A DNA stretch of 64,000 bases from positions 1 to 64,000 of the forward strand of contig NZ_JAFEXF010000011.1 of NCBI RefSeq assembly GCF_016905445.1, written 5' to 3'. Position numbers and translations under genes: made by a program. This document shows positions 18,993-27,705 of the stretch, piece by piece (within the stretch, counting starts at the first letter, position 1; each line of letters starts with the position of its first letter). This stretch comes from Streptomyces sp. G44 (lineage in GTDB: Bacteria > Actinomycetota > Actinomycetes > Streptomycetales > Streptomycetaceae). The notes beneath the pieces are model-generated. The model searched no databases, had not been told where the DNA came from, and saw only the letters and a program-made list of their open reading frames with translations.

Positions 18993-19172
18993 TCAGGCGG
19001 CGTGGGTGGGCGAGGTGTCAGCCTCGGCCTCGGCCCACTCGGTGACGAGCTGCTCGTACACCCGACGCTCGTCGGGGCGCAGCCGTCCGCCGGCACCCAG
19101 CCACAGCGCACGGATCTCCTCGTTGACCTCGTCGGCAGTGCGTCGCCGGGTGGAAGAGGGAGTCGTGGCCAT
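18993..19172 (-). CDS. Small conserved-looking protein (59 aa)
   Basis: A 59-aa frame from ATG 19172 to TGA 18993. It begins MATTPSSTRRRTADEVNEEI, continues with RALWLGAGGRLRPDERRVYEQLVTEWAEAEA and ends THAA. The composition is that of a real Streptomyces protein, charged and helical with strong third-position GC, unlike the other frames here. It resembles small conserved Streptomyces proteins of unknown function I recall, but no function can be given. No clear ribosome site is visible. It lies between aspS and the TetR gene, with nothing else recognised in 18804-18992. Confidence 0.65.
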   Translation of the reverse strand: MATTPSSTRRRTADEVNEEIRALWLGAGGRLRPDERRVYEQLVTEWAEAEADTSPTHAA

Positions 19173-19305
19173 GCAGTGAAGCTTACGTAGGGGAGTGTGA
19201 AGAGGGCGTCAAATCGAGCCGTCTCTGTGCATGACTTAGCTCACCGTGACGTCGGCCACGCGTCACGTCACGTTGCCCAACGGCCCGCCCGACGAGGGGG
19301 AATGC

Positions 19306-20025
19306 TCAGCCGCCGGCCGGTCCGAGCCGCACGGCGAGTCCGTCGAGCACACGCTGGAGGCCGTAGTCGAAGGTCTCCTCACGGACCTTCTCCGGATCCT
19401 CGACCGGCGCGCCGCCCGCACCGCTCCCGCCGCCGCCCCCGAGTCCCTGGGCGCCGAGGCTCTCGGCGAACTCCCGCTCGCTCTTGCCGCTGCGCGCGAT
19501 CAGTGACAGATACGCGGCCTCGCTCGTGGCCATGCCGATGACGTACGAGATGACGGTGCTGAGCGCCTGCTCGGTCTCGTCGGCGGGGAAGCCCGCCGCC
19601 TCGTACACGGCGGCCATGCGCCGCGACATCTTCGTCACGTTCGGGCCGAGGTGGATGAGGCCGACCTGGCCGAGCACGGAGGCGACCCAGGGGTGCCGCA
19701 GGATCATGGCGCGCAGGCTGTAGCCGCTGCGGGCCGCGGCCTCGCGCCAGTCGGCGCGGCCGGTGGCGGCGGGCACGGCCAGCTCGCCGTAGACCTCGTC
19801 GACGACCAGCTCGATCAGTTCGTCCTTGTTGGCGACGTGCCGGTAGAGGGAGGTGGCGCCCGCGTCGAGACGGGTGCCGAGCTTGCGCATGCTGAGCGCT
19901 TCGATCCCGTCGGCGTCGAGCAGCCGCACGGCCTCGGCCACGATCTGCTCCCGGCTCAGCTGCTCGCGCTGACGGCGCGGCCGGGCCCACACGGAGGCGA
20001 TCTCGGACTTCTTCTCGGCGGGCAC
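19306..20025 (-). CDS. TetR family transcriptional repressor
   Basis: A 239-aa regulator. The N-terminal helix-turn-helix covers about residues 22-70 (SREQIVAEAVRLLDADG, then MRKLGTRLDAGATSLYRHVANKDEL). It is followed by a TetR-class C-terminal ligand-binding domain of the TetR_C_1 type, with ILRHPWVASVLGQ. A Gly-rich insertion (GLGGGGGSGAGGAP) interrupts the last helices. A nearly ideal operator (13-bp inverted repeat) lies 57 bp upstream of the start, so autorepression is likely. The other targets are unknown because the neighbouring genes on that side are remnants. Confidence 0.92.
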   Translation of the reverse strand: MPAEKKSEIASVWARPRRQREQLSREQIVAEAVRLLDADGIEALSMRKLGTRLDAGATSLYRHVANKDELIELVVDEVYGELAVPAATGRADWREAAARSGYSLRAMILRHPWVASVLGQVGLIHLGPNVTKMSRRMAAVYEAAGFPADETEQALSTVISYVIGMATSEAAYLSLIARSGKSEREFAESLGAQGLGGGGGSGAGGAPVEDPEKVREETFDYGLQRVLDGLAVRLGPAGG

Positions 20026-20081
20026 GGCGGCCTCCTCGTACGTCCCTCATCGGACTGACGCAGGTCTGCCGCCATCTTAGA

Positions 20082-20112
20082 GCACACCGTACGCGGGCTG
20101 CGTACGGTGTGC
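20082..20112. promoter_or_regulatory. TetR operator: 13-bp perfect inverted repeat, 5-bp spacer
   Basis: GCACACCGTACGC (20082-20094), spacer GGGCT, GCGTACGGTGTGC (20100-20112). It sits just upstream of the TetR gene, not after any intact gene, so an operator is more likely than a terminator. Confidence 0.75.
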
Positions 20113-20175
20113 GGACCGAGCGCGGTGGTCAGTCACCGGGAGCGAAGCCGAGCCCGCCGGGGCTTGGAGTGTTCG

Positions 20176-20285
20176 TCAGCCCTTCTTCATCAGGTCCACC
20201 GCCCTGCTGAAGCTGTCCGCGCCGTGGCCCGCGTCGACCACGCGGCGGAAGATGTCCCGCACCGCTTCGGGGAACGCCGACGACC
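20176..20285 (-). pseudogene. C-terminal remnant of an NAD(P)-dependent oxidoreductase
   Basis: The last 35 or so codons of a lost gene read SAFPEAVRDIFRRVVDAGHG then ADSFSRAVDLMKKG, ending with TGA at 20176. The GHGADSFSRAVDLM pattern resembles the C-terminal helix of imine reductase/6-phosphogluconate-dehydrogenase-like enzymes (memory only). No upstream domain is present; the sequence switches to an unrelated plus-strand remnant at about 20275. Confidence 0.5.
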
Positions 20286-20435
20286 GTGATCAGCGCGCTG
20301 GAGGGCGCCGAGGTGACGGCTCAGGTCAGCCGGAGCGAGGAACCGCTGCGGGCGGTCGGCCGGCAGCTGGCCCGGCTGGTCGGAGCGTACGGGGCGGGCG
20401 GGGCGCACGGGGCGCACGGGGCGGTCGGCGTGTAG
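20271..20435 (+). pseudogene. C-terminal remnant of a TetR-type regulator
   Basis: A plus-strand frame ending TAG 20435 reads GTPTTVISALEGAEVTAQVS then RSEEPLRAVGRQLARLVGAY. This is the usual C-terminal helix pattern of TetR proteins (SALEGA...PLxAVGRQL). No start or DNA-binding domain is present. It abuts the oxidoreductase remnant, as if a deletion had joined two gene ends. The tail has a GAHGAHGA run. Confidence 0.5.
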
Positions 20436-20489
20436 CCCGGCGGCCGGCCCCCCGGCTTACGGCTTCGCACCGGGCAGGGGTACGGAAAA

Positions 20490-20531
20490 GGTCCCGGCGC
20501 CGCCCCCGGGAAAGGGAGCGGCGCCGGGACC
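20490..20531 (-). terminator. Terminator of metG with T-tract
   Basis: A 14-bp perfect stem (20490-20503 with 20518-20531) has a 14-nt loop. On the minus strand it is followed by TTTTCC, a rare U-run for this genome. It lies 38 bp after the metG stop. Confidence 0.8.
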
Positions 20532-20569
20532 TCGGTGATGTTCCGTGCGGCGTGGTGTCGCGCGACGCG

Positions 20570-22198
20570 TTACGCGGCGGGCTTCTCCTCCAGGCGGGGG
20601 AAGAGCACCGCGCCCTTCGTCACCGTGGAACCGGCCGGCAGCCGGCCCCACGTGCCCGCGTCCTGCACCCGCTGGTCGGCCAGCGCGCCCAGCGGGGCCT
20701 CGGCGCCGAGGGAGTCCCACAGCTTCTGGGAGGTCTCCGGCATGACGGGGTTCAGCAGGACCGCCACCGCGCGCAGCGACTCGGCCGCCGTGTAGAGGAT
20801 GGTCGCGAGGCGGGCGCGGCCCTCCGCCGAGTCGTCCTTGGCCACCTTCCACGGCTCCTGCTCCGTGATGTAGCCGTTGACCTGCTTGACGAAGGCGAAG
20901 ATCGAGAGGATGCCGGACTGGAAGTCCAGCTCCTCGCCGATCGCGCGGTCGGCGTCCGCGACGGCCTTCGCCAGGCCGTCCTTAACCGCCTGCTCGGCGT
21001 CACCTGAGGCGGTGGCCGCCGGCAGCTCGCCGCCGAAGTACTTGCCGACCATGGCGGCGACGCGCGAGGCGAGGTTGCCGTAGTCGTTCGCCAGCTCGCT
21101 GGTGTAGCGGGCGGAGAAGTCCTCCCACGAGAACGAGCCGTCGCTGCCGAAGGCGATGGCGCGCAGGAAGTACCAGCGGTACGCGTCGACGCCGAAGTGC
21201 GAGGTCAAGTCCTGCGGCTTGATGCCCGTCAGGTTCGACTTCGACATCTTCTCGCCGCCGACCATCAGCCAGCCGTTCGCCGCGACCTTGCCCGGGGCCG
21301 GCAGGCCCTGCGCGAGCAGCATCGCGGGCCAGATCACCGCGTGGAAGCGGAGGATGTCCTTGCCCACCAGGTGCACATCGGCCGGGAAGGTCGAGGCGAA
21401 CTTCTCCTCGTCCGCGCCGTAGCCGACGGCCGTGGCGTAGTTGAGGAGGGCGTCGACCCAGACGTAGATGACGTGCTTGTCGTCCCAGGGGACCTTCACG
21501 CCCCAGTCGAACGTCGAGCGCGAGATGGACAGGTCCTGAAGGCCCTGCTTGACGAAGTTCACGACCTCGTTGCGCGCCGACTCCGGCTGGATGAAGCCGG
21601 GGTTGGCCTCGTAGAGGGCGAGGAGCCGGTCGCCGTACTCACTGAGCTTGAAGAAGTAGTTCTCCTCCTTGAGGAGTTCCACCGGCTTCTTGTGGATCGG
21701 GCAGAGCTTCTGGCCTTCGAGGGCGCCCTCGCCGTCGATCAGGTCGCCGGGGAGCTTGTACTCCTCGCAGCCCACGCAGTACGGGCCTTCGTACCCGCCC
21801 TTGTAGATCTCGCCCTTGTCGTACAGATCCTGGACGAACTCCTGCACGCGGTCCGTGTGACGCTTCTCCGTGGTGCGGATGAAGTCGTCGTTCGCGATGT
21901 TCAGGTGCTCCCAGAGGGGCTTCCAGGCCTCGGTGACGAGCTTGTCGCACCACTCCTGGGGGGTGACGTCGTTCGCCTCGGCCGTGCGCATGATCTTCTG
22001 ACCGTGCTCGTCCGTGCCGGTGAGGTACCACACCTTCTCGCCGCGCTGACGGTGCCAGCGCGTGAGCACGTCCCCTGCGACGGTCGTGTAGGCGTGGCCC
22101 AGGTGAGGAGCGTCGTTTACGTAGTAGATGGGGGTCGAGACGTAGAACGCCTTCGCGTTCTCGTCCGCTCCCTGCTTCTCGGATCCAGTGGCCGCCAT
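20570..22198 (-). CDS. metG: Methionyl-tRNA synthetase
   Basis: Class I synthetase (542 aa) that charges elongator and initiator tRNA-Met. The HIGH-type motif is H32-L-G-H35 (PHLGHAYTT) and the KMSKS loop is at residues 317-321. The zinc knuckle region has C141-x-x-C144 and then C166-P-I-H169, so one of the usual cysteines is a histidine. No C-terminal EMAP-like domain is present. ATG 22198 is chosen; the 11-residue upstream extension is not family-like. No T-box leader was seen upstream. Confidence 0.97.
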   Translation of the reverse strand: MAATGSEKQGADENAKAFYVSTPIYYVNDAPHLGHAYTTVAGDVLTRWHRQRGEKVWYLTGTDEHGQKIMRTAEANDVTPQEWCDKLVTEAWKPLWEHLNIANDDFIRTTEKRHTDRVQEFVQDLYDKGEIYKGGYEGPYCVGCEEYKLPGDLIDGEGALEGQKLCPIHKKPVELLKEENYFFKLSEYGDRLLALYEANPGFIQPESARNEVVNFVKQGLQDLSISRSTFDWGVKVPWDDKHVIYVWVDALLNYATAVGYGADEEKFASTFPADVHLVGKDILRFHAVIWPAMLLAQGLPAPGKVAANGWLMVGGEKMSKSNLTGIKPQDLTSHFGVDAYRWYFLRAIAFGSDGSFSWEDFSARYTSELANDYGNLASRVAAMVGKYFGGELPAATASGDAEQAVKDGLAKAVADADRAIGEELDFQSGILSIFAFVKQVNGYITEQEPWKVAKDDSAEGRARLATILYTAAESLRAVAVLLNPVMPETSQKLWDSLGAEAPLGALADQRVQDAGTWGRLPAGSTVTKGAVLFPRLEEKPAA

Positions 22199-22325
22199 GG
22201 TCGAAATCCTAACGGCCTCGTGAAGATCCACTCACCTCGATATCAGGGGGTGGACCCGGCAGCTCCGGTTGGCCGGGTCCCCCGTCCGGTCCCCATCCGG
22301 CCCACCGGCCGGTCCACCCTCGGGG

Positions 22326-23666
22326 CTACGGGCGCCAGGACGCCAGCAGGCCCTCGTACAGCTCCTTGTCCGTCAGCTCGCGGGGCGCGGGGCCCGCGTG
22401 GAAGAACGCCGCGTTGTCCGCCTTGAGCCTGCGGAGGTAGTCGAAGCCCTTCGCGTCGTGGTCGCCGAAGGCGATGAACTGGAAGAACAGCGGGTGCGCG
22501 GCGGCGTCGGCCAGGGCCTGGGTCGCGGGGCCCTTCGCGTCGGGCGCGCCGTCCGTCTGGAAGATCACCAGGGCGGGGGTGCCGTTCTCCTTGTGCTCCG
22601 ATTTCTCGTAGTGCGATACGACCTCTTCGATCGCGCGGTGGTAGCTCGTGCGGCCCATGTGGCCCGCGGCCTCGTGCAGCTCGTCGATCCGGCCCTCGTG
22701 TTCGGGGAGGGTGAGGGCGCCGGTGCCGTCGATGTCGGTCGAGAAGAAGACGACGTGGACCGTGGCCTCGGGGGTCGGGGTCAGGTGGGCGGCCAGGGCG
22801 AGGGTCTGGTCGGCGAGGCTCTGTGCGGAGCCGTCCTTGTAGTACGGGCGCATGGAGCCGGAGCGGTCCAGTACGAGGTAGACGGGGGCGCGGGTTCCCG
22901 TGAGGTCGTTCTTGCGCAGGGCGGCGCCGGCGGCCTTGTAGGCGGTGGCCAGGGCGGGGGCCTTGGCCTTGACCTTGGCGGCGGAGAGGGCGGGCTTGGG
23001 CTTCGGCTCGGCGGTGGGCTCCGCCGGGCTCTGCGGTTCGGCCTCGGCCTTGGGTTCGGGCTCGGCGTTGGGTTCGGCGGGGGTCTCGGGTTCGGCCTCG
23101 GCCTTGGGCTCCGCCGGGGGAGGTGTGGCTGCCGGAGTTTCATCGGCACCGGCGGCTTCGGGCTCCGCCGGGGGAGGCGTAGTTTCCGGGGCTTCATCGG
23201 CGCCGGCGGCTTCGGGCTGTGCCCGCCCGTCCCGCCCAGCGGGACGATCGCCCACAGCAGCAGGAGCCTCCTCAGCCGCCGTTTCCGGGGTTTCATCGGC
23301 ACCGGCGGCTTCGGGCGCAGCAGCAGGAGCCTCCTCAGCCGCCGCAGCCTCCGGCTCCGGTTCCTGGGGCGTCGCGCGCTCCGTCCCCTGGGCCGGGACC
23401 GTCACGTTGTCGAAGGCCGCGGCCACCAGGTCGTCGACCGTGGAGGTGGAGGGTGTGGGCTCGGGGCTGGGGGACGGGAGCGTGGCCTTGCGGGCCGGCT
23501 CGGGGGCCGGCTCCGGGGTGGGTTCCGGGGACGGGGACGGCAGCGTCACGTCCTCCGCGGGGCCCGGTTCCCCGGACGCGGCCGCACGCTCCGGCTCCCG
23601 TGCCTCGGGAACGCTCTCCTTGCGTGACCGACCGAACGCGTTCCGCAGGCGACTCAGAATGCCCAT
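22326..23666 (-). CDS. vWA domain protein with long acidic Pro/Ala/Glu-rich repeat region
   Basis: A 446-aa cytoplasmic protein with three parts. A basic N-terminus ([18 protein letters not shown]) comes first. Residues 20-225 are low complexity with imperfect repeats of [10 protein letters not shown] and [11 protein letters not shown] types. The C-terminal vWA domain follows (about 240-446), with a MIDAS motif DRSGSM and later T and D residues (FQTDGAPD). The vWA part resembles TerF/TerY-like proteins of tellurium-resistance gene sets, but no ter genes lie nearby. The repeat region probably varies in length between strains. It is transcribed toward metG, 127 bp away. Confidence 0.85.
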   Translation of the reverse strand: MGILSRLRNAFGRSRKESVPEAREPERAAASGEPGPAEDVTLPSPSPEPTPEPAPEPARKATLPSPSPEPTPSTSTVDDLVAAAFDNVTVPAQGTERATPQEPEPEAAAAEEAPAAAPEAAGADETPETAAEEAPAAVGDRPAGRDGRAQPEAAGADEAPETTPPPAEPEAAGADETPAATPPPAEPKAEAEPETPAEPNAEPEPKAEAEPQSPAEPTAEPKPKPALSAAKVKAKAPALATAYKAAGAALRKNDLTGTRAPVYLVLDRSGSMRPYYKDGSAQSLADQTLALAAHLTPTPEATVHVVFFSTDIDGTGALTLPEHEGRIDELHEAAGHMGRTSYHRAIEEVVSHYEKSEHKENGTPALVIFQTDGAPDAKGPATQALADAAAHPLFFQFIAFGDHDAKGFDYLRRLKADNAAFFHAGPAPRELTDKELYEGLLASWRP

Positions 23667-23824
23667 GTGCGCGACCCTTCGCGTGAGTTGATTCCCGAAA
23701 ACCCCTGGAATCCCTGGCCAGGGCGGACACGTAAGGTTAGCCGCCGACGTGCGCGATCTTCGGCAGGGTCGCCGCCCGGCCGCCCCACGCGTCTGCGGCC
23801 GCTCAACTTCCGGCCACGCGCCAT

Positions 23825-23859
23825 GGATTCACCCACGGATTCACCCTCCGTTCACCCGC
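23825..23859 (+). promoter_or_regulatory. PHO boxes: three direct TTCACCC repeats
   Basis: TTCACCC occurs at 23828-23834, 23840-23846 and 23851-23857 (12- and 11-bp spacing). This matches the 11-bp GTTCACC direct-repeat unit bound by phosphorylated PhoP in Streptomyces (established). It lies 75 bp upstream of the phoX start. Confidence 0.8.
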
Positions 23860-23932
23860 AGGCCGCCGCCGTGCCGGAACCCCCACTTAGCCTCACGGCG
23901 GAATCAAGCCACGCCATGACGACGGAGGATCC

Positions 23933-26032
23933 GTGCCCAAGCTGCTGCCGATCATCACCTCGCATCAGGGGAGCGGCGGCCGTTCCGCCCTGACCTGCCG
24001 CTTCCGCTGCGGCGACGCCTGCTTCGGCGAGGTGCCCAACACCAGCGAGAACGAGTACGTCGGCGATGTCATCGCCGGGGCGCTCAGCCGCCGTTCGATG
24101 ATGCGCGCCGCCGCCGTCGTGACGGTCGCCGCCGCGGTCGGCGGCAGCCTCGTGGCGGGCCCCGGAGTGAGTGAGGCCGCCGCGGCCGCGCCTGAGGGGC
24201 GTACGGCCGGAAAGGGCAGGGGCGCGCGCGGACTGCGGTTCACGCCCGTCGCGCCGAACACGAAGGACGCCGTCACCGTCCCGGACGGCTACCGGCAGAA
24301 CGTCGTCATCCGCTGGGGCGAGCCCATCCTGCGCGGCGCGCCCGCCTTCGACCCGGACCGGCAGACTGCCAAGGCGCAGGCCGGGCAGTTCGGTTACAAC
24401 AACGACTTCCTCTCCCTGCTGCCGCTCCGCGGCGAGCACGGCGAGCACGGCCGCCAGGTCCTCGTCGCCAACCACGAGTACACGGACGAGATCCTGATGT
24501 TCAAGGGGTACGACCCCGAGAACCCGACCCGCGAGCAGGTGGAGATCGCGTGGGCGGCGCACGGCCTGTCGGTCGTCGTCGTGGAGGGCGAGCGCGGGAG
24601 CGGCAGGCTGCGCGCCGTCACCCGGCACCACCTCAACCGCCGCCTCACCGCCACCAGCCGCTTCCGCCTGACCGGCCCCGCCGCGGGCAGCGACCTGGTC
24701 CGTACGAAGGCCGACCCGCGCGGCACCACGGTCCTCGGCACGCTCAACAACTGCTCCGGCGGCACCACGCCGTGGGGCACCACGCTGCACGGCGAGGAGA
24801 ACTTCAACCAGTACTTCGCCAACGCCGCCAAGGTGACCGACCCGAAGGCCGCCGCCCGCCTCAAGCGGTACGGCGTCACCGGCGAGGCCTCCGAGCGGAA
24901 GTGGGAGCGGTTCGACGACCGCTTCGACCTCGCCAAGGAGCCCAACGAGGCGAATCGTTTCGGCTGGGTGGTCGAGCTCGATCCGTACGACCCGGACTCG
25001 ACGCCCCGCAAGCGCACCGCGCTCGGCCGCTTCAAGCACGAGGCAGCGCAGCCGCGTCTGACGCACGACGGGCGCCCGGTGGTCTACATGGGCGACGACG
25101 AGAAGTTCGACTACTTCTACAAGTTCGTCAGCAGCAAGCGCATGGCCAAGGGCACGTCCCGCGCCGCGCACGAGCACAACCTCACGCTGCTCGACGAGGG
25201 CACGCTCTACGTCGCCAAGCTGACCGGCGACTCCCCGGCGGAGGACATCGACGGCAAGGGCACCCTCCCGGACGACGGCGAGTTCGACGGCAGCGGCACC
25301 TGGATCCCGCTGGCCACGGCCGGCCCGGGCGGCAGGGCCGTCAGCCACGTCGAGGGCATGACCGCCGAGGAGGTGTACGTCTTCACGCGCCTCGCCGGTG
25401 ACAAGGTCGGCGCCACGAAGATGGATCGCCCCGAGGACATCGAGCCGTCGCCGCACACCGGCAAGGTGTACGTGGCGCTCACCAACAACTCCGACCGCGG
25501 CAAGGCGGGCAAGGCGGGCGCCGACGAGGCCAACCCGCGCAACCTCAACAAGCACGGGCAGGTCCTGGAGCTGACCGAGCGCCGGGGCCGGGCCGAGGCC
25601 ACCACCTTCGCCTGGTCGCTGTTCCTCGTCGCCGGTGACCCGAACGACCCCTCGACGTACTTCGCGGGCTTCCCCAAGGACCGGGTCTCCCCGATCTCCT
25701 GCCCGGACAACGTCGCCTTCGACCCGCACGGCAACCTGTGGCTGTCGACGGACGGCAACCAGCTCGGCTCGCACGACGGTCTGTTCGGCGTGGCCACGCG
25801 GGGCGAGCGGCGTGGCGAGCTCAAGCAGTTCCTGACCATGCCGACCGGCGCGGAGACCTGCGGTCCGCTCATCCAGGACCGCCGGGTGCTCGTCGCCGTG
25901 CAGCACCCGGGAGAGGTGGACGGCGCCTCCGTGGAGAAGCCCGCGAGCGCCTGGCCCGACGGCCCCGGCAAGCTGGTGCGTCCCTCGGTCGTCTCCGTGT
26001 GGCGCGCGGACGGGCGCGACATCGGCGTCTGA
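23933..26032 (+). CDS. phoX: PhoX family secreted alkaline phosphatase
   Basis: Tat-exported phosphomonoesterase (699 aa, DUF839/PhoX family) that releases phosphate from organic esters outside the cell. The Tat signal SRRSMMRAAAVVTVAAAVGG sits at about residues 51-70, after a conserved N-terminal extension (CRFRCGDACFGEVPNTSEN). The beta-propeller core has LVANHEYT, NNCSGGTTPWGT, YMGDDEKFDYFYKFV and SCPDNVAFDPHGNLW, which are landmarks for the Ca/Fe active site in this family. GTG 23933 follows a GGAGG site. The TTCACCC repeats upstream imply induction by phosphate starvation through PhoR-PhoP. Confidence 0.93.
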   Translation: MPKLLPIITSHQGSGGRSALTCRFRCGDACFGEVPNTSENEYVGDVIAGALSRRSMMRAAAVVTVAAAVGGSLVAGPGVSEAAAAAPEGRTAGKGRGARGLRFTPVAPNTKDAVTVPDGYRQNVVIRWGEPILRGAPAFDPDRQTAKAQAGQFGYNNDFLSLLPLRGEHGEHGRQVLVANHEYTDEILMFKGYDPENPTREQVEIAWAAHGLSVVVVEGERGSGRLRAVTRHHLNRRLTATSRFRLTGPAAGSDLVRTKADPRGTTVLGTLNNCSGGTTPWGTTLHGEENFNQYFANAAKVTDPKAAARLKRYGVTGEASERKWERFDDRFDLAKEPNEANRFGWVVELDPYDPDSTPRKRTALGRFKHEAAQPRLTHDGRPVVYMGDDEKFDYFYKFVSSKRMAKGTSRAAHEHNLTLLDEGTLYVAKLTGDSPAEDIDGKGTLPDDGEFDGSGTWIPLATAGPGGRAVSHVEGMTAEEVYVFTRLAGDKVGATKMDRPEDIEPSPHTGKVYVALTNNSDRGKAGKAGADEANPRNLNKHGQVLELTERRGRAEATTFAWSLFLVAGDPNDPSTYFAGFPKDRVSPISCPDNVAFDPHGNLWLSTDGNQLGSHDGLFGVATRGERRGELKQFLTMPTGAETCGPLIQDRRVLVAVQHPGEVDGASVEKPASAWPDGPGKLVRPSVVSVWRADGRDIGV

Positions 26033-26054
26033 CGCCGAGGGGAGCGGACCGGGC

Positions 26055-26360
26055 TCAGCCGTCGTGCCTGCGGCGGCGCACCGCGAGGCCGAGTCCGGCC
26101 GCGCCCAGGGCGGCCATGCCGCCGCCCGCGGCGACCAGGGGCCCTTCGGCGGGCTCCCCGGGGGTGCCCCTCTCGTCCCCCGCCTTGACGCCTCCCTTCG
26201 GGACGGCCTGGTGGGCGGGCGGGGGCGGGCCCGGAGTCTCCGCGGCGGAGGCCGCCGTGGCCGGGACGGCGCAGGCGGCGATGACTCCGGTGGCGATGGC
26301 GGCGGCACGGACGGTGTGGAAGGTACGGAAGGTGTGGAAAGTGCGGCGGGGGGCGCGCAT
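26055..26360 (-). CDS. Small secreted, membrane-anchored protein
   Basis: A 101-aa protein with an N-terminal signal sequence (basic start, hydrophobic AAAIATGVIAACAVPATAASA), a Pro/Gly-rich linker of about 35 residues and a C-terminal hydrophobic helix (AAGGGMAALGAAGLGLAV) followed by RRRRHDG. The layout is that of a small wall- or membrane-anchored protein, but there is no LPxTG/LAxTG motif, so sortase use is unlikely. The ribosome site AAGGAG is good. It is convergent with phoX (22 bp between stops). No function is known. Confidence 0.75.
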   Translation of the reverse strand: MRAPRRTFHTFRTFHTVRAAAIATGVIAACAVPATAASAAETPGPPPPAHQAVPKGGVKAGDERGTPGEPAEGPLVAAGGGMAALGAAGLGLAVRRRRHDG

Positions 26361-26511
26361 GACGTGGCTCCTTGCGGCTGGCCGGTAGTTCCGGCCACGA
26401 CGCTACGGGCGCCATATGTGCGTCATCCGTAGCAGAGGTAACAAATGGCCACCTGTCGGGGCCCACCACCGCGCATCGCGGAAACCGCAGGTCAGCGCCG
26501 CGCGCCGAACG

Positions 26512-27486
26512 TCACCCGCTGACCGGGACCAACGTCCCGCCGGCCGCCCCGCGGGCGTCGCCGGACCGCAGGAGCCACTCGGCATAGGCGGGGGACTGCC
26601 GGGCCGCTTCCCAGTAGGCGGCCTCCAGCTCGCCGTAGACCGCGTTCAGTTCCTCCTCCGTGCGGGCCGCCACCATCAGGCGTACGCCGAGGGGGTCGCC
26701 GTGGAGAGGGCGTACGGCCATGTCGGCGCGGGCCCGTGAGGTCGGCTGGCAGAGCGTGACGACCTCGCCGGTGGCGACGAGGGACGCCGCGGTGAGGTAA
26801 TCGCCGTGCAGGACATGCGGGTTGAGCCCGGCCGAGGTCAGGACGCGGCGCAGGCCGTCCCACTCGCCGTCGACGGTGGGGTCGACCATCCACCGGTCGT
26901 CCGCCAGGTCGCCGATCCGTACGACGGGCCGCTGTGCCGCCGGGTGGTCGGCGGCGAGGGAGACGAACTGCGGCTCGCGGTCGAGGAGGACGCGTCTTCG
27001 CAGCGACTCCGGCAGCCGCAGCGGGCTGCCCTCGACCTCGTGCACGAACGCGACGTCCAGCTGGGCGGAGGCCACCATGCGCAGCAGCGCGTTGGCGGAC
27101 ACGTCCATCTGGAGCGAGATCTCCGTGCCGGGCAGCCGCACCCGCAGCCGCCGCAGCCACCCCGGTATGGCGCGGCTCGCCGTGGAGCCGATGCGCAGCC
27201 GCGGGCCCTCGGTGGCGCGGGCGGCTGCCGCCCTGGTCTCGGCCACCAGGGACCGCATCTCCGTGACGAGGGGCCGGGCCCGGCTCAGGACGACCCGGCC
27301 GAGCGGAGTCGGGCGGCAGCCGGTGCGCTCGCGGGCGAAGAGCTGGCCCCCGAGGGCGAGCTCGATGCGGCGCAGCTGGGTCGTCAGCGACGGCTGGCTC
27401 ATGCCGAGCTGCCGCGCCGCCTTGTGCAGGCTGCCGGTGTCGGCGATGGCACACAGCGCGCGGAGGTGCCGGACCTCAAGCTCCAT
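26512..27486 (-). CDS. LysR-family regulator, divergent from snapalysin (SnpR-like)
   Basis: A 324-aa LysR regulator. The N-terminal helix-turn-helix is typical (LEVRHLRALCAIADTGSLHK and AARQLGMSQPSLTTQLRRIE), followed by the type-2 periplasmic-binding-like effector domain (about residues 95-300). ATG 27486 is the family-consistent start. Its divergent position next to a snapalysin gene matches the known snpR/mprR-snpA arrangement, in which the LysR protein activates the protease promoter. A T-N11-A palindrome in the shared 219-bp region supports this. Confidence 0.9.
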   Translation of the reverse strand: MELEVRHLRALCAIADTGSLHKAARQLGMSQPSLTTQLRRIELALGGQLFARERTGCRPTPLGRVVLSRARPLVTEMRSLVAETRAAAARATEGPRLRIGSTASRAIPGWLRRLRVRLPGTEISLQMDVSANALLRMVASAQLDVAFVHEVEGSPLRLPESLRRRVLLDREPQFVSLAADHPAAQRPVVRIGDLADDRWMVDPTVDGEWDGLRRVLTSAGLNPHVLHGDYLTAASLVATGEVVTLCQPTSRARADMAVRPLHGDPLGVRLMVAARTEEELNAVYGELEAAYWEAARQSPAYAEWLLRSGDARGAAGGTLVPVSG

Positions 27487-27574
27487 GGCCGTTGAGCGTA
27501 GAGGCGGTACGGCCGCCGCACCAGACACCCAAACCCCATGAGAACGAGCCGTTCTGGGCGGTCCGGCCCCGGGT

Positions 27575-27591
27575 GATAGGTCCGGGCTATC
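27575..27591. promoter_or_regulatory. LysR binding site GATAG-N7-CTATC
   Basis: A perfect 5-bp inverted repeat (27575-27579, 27587-27591) contains T27577-N11-A27589, the LysR consensus. It lies between the LysR and snapalysin genes, 115 bp before the snapalysin start. Confidence 0.7.
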
Positions 27592-27705
27592 GCCGGTTGC
27601 CATCATCCCCACGCGCCTCGTGCTCCCCGAGACTCACAGCCACCGAAAAGTTCACCTTTCATCGACCCCCCACGGTCGGTCGAACGAGTAGGGAGCCCCC
27701 CACAC

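Noticed and set aside
20082..20112. The 13-bp palindrome as a terminator
   Set aside because: No intact gene ends there and it lies just upstream of the TetR start, so an operator is more likely.
22199..22325. T-box or other leader RNA upstream of metG
   Set aside because: The region directly upstream of ATG 22198 shows no specifier stem or antiterminator, and the gap to the vWA gene is only 127 bp.
22326..23666. Tellurium-resistance locus
   Set aside because: The vWA part is TerF/TerY-like, but no terD, terC or related genes are in the window.
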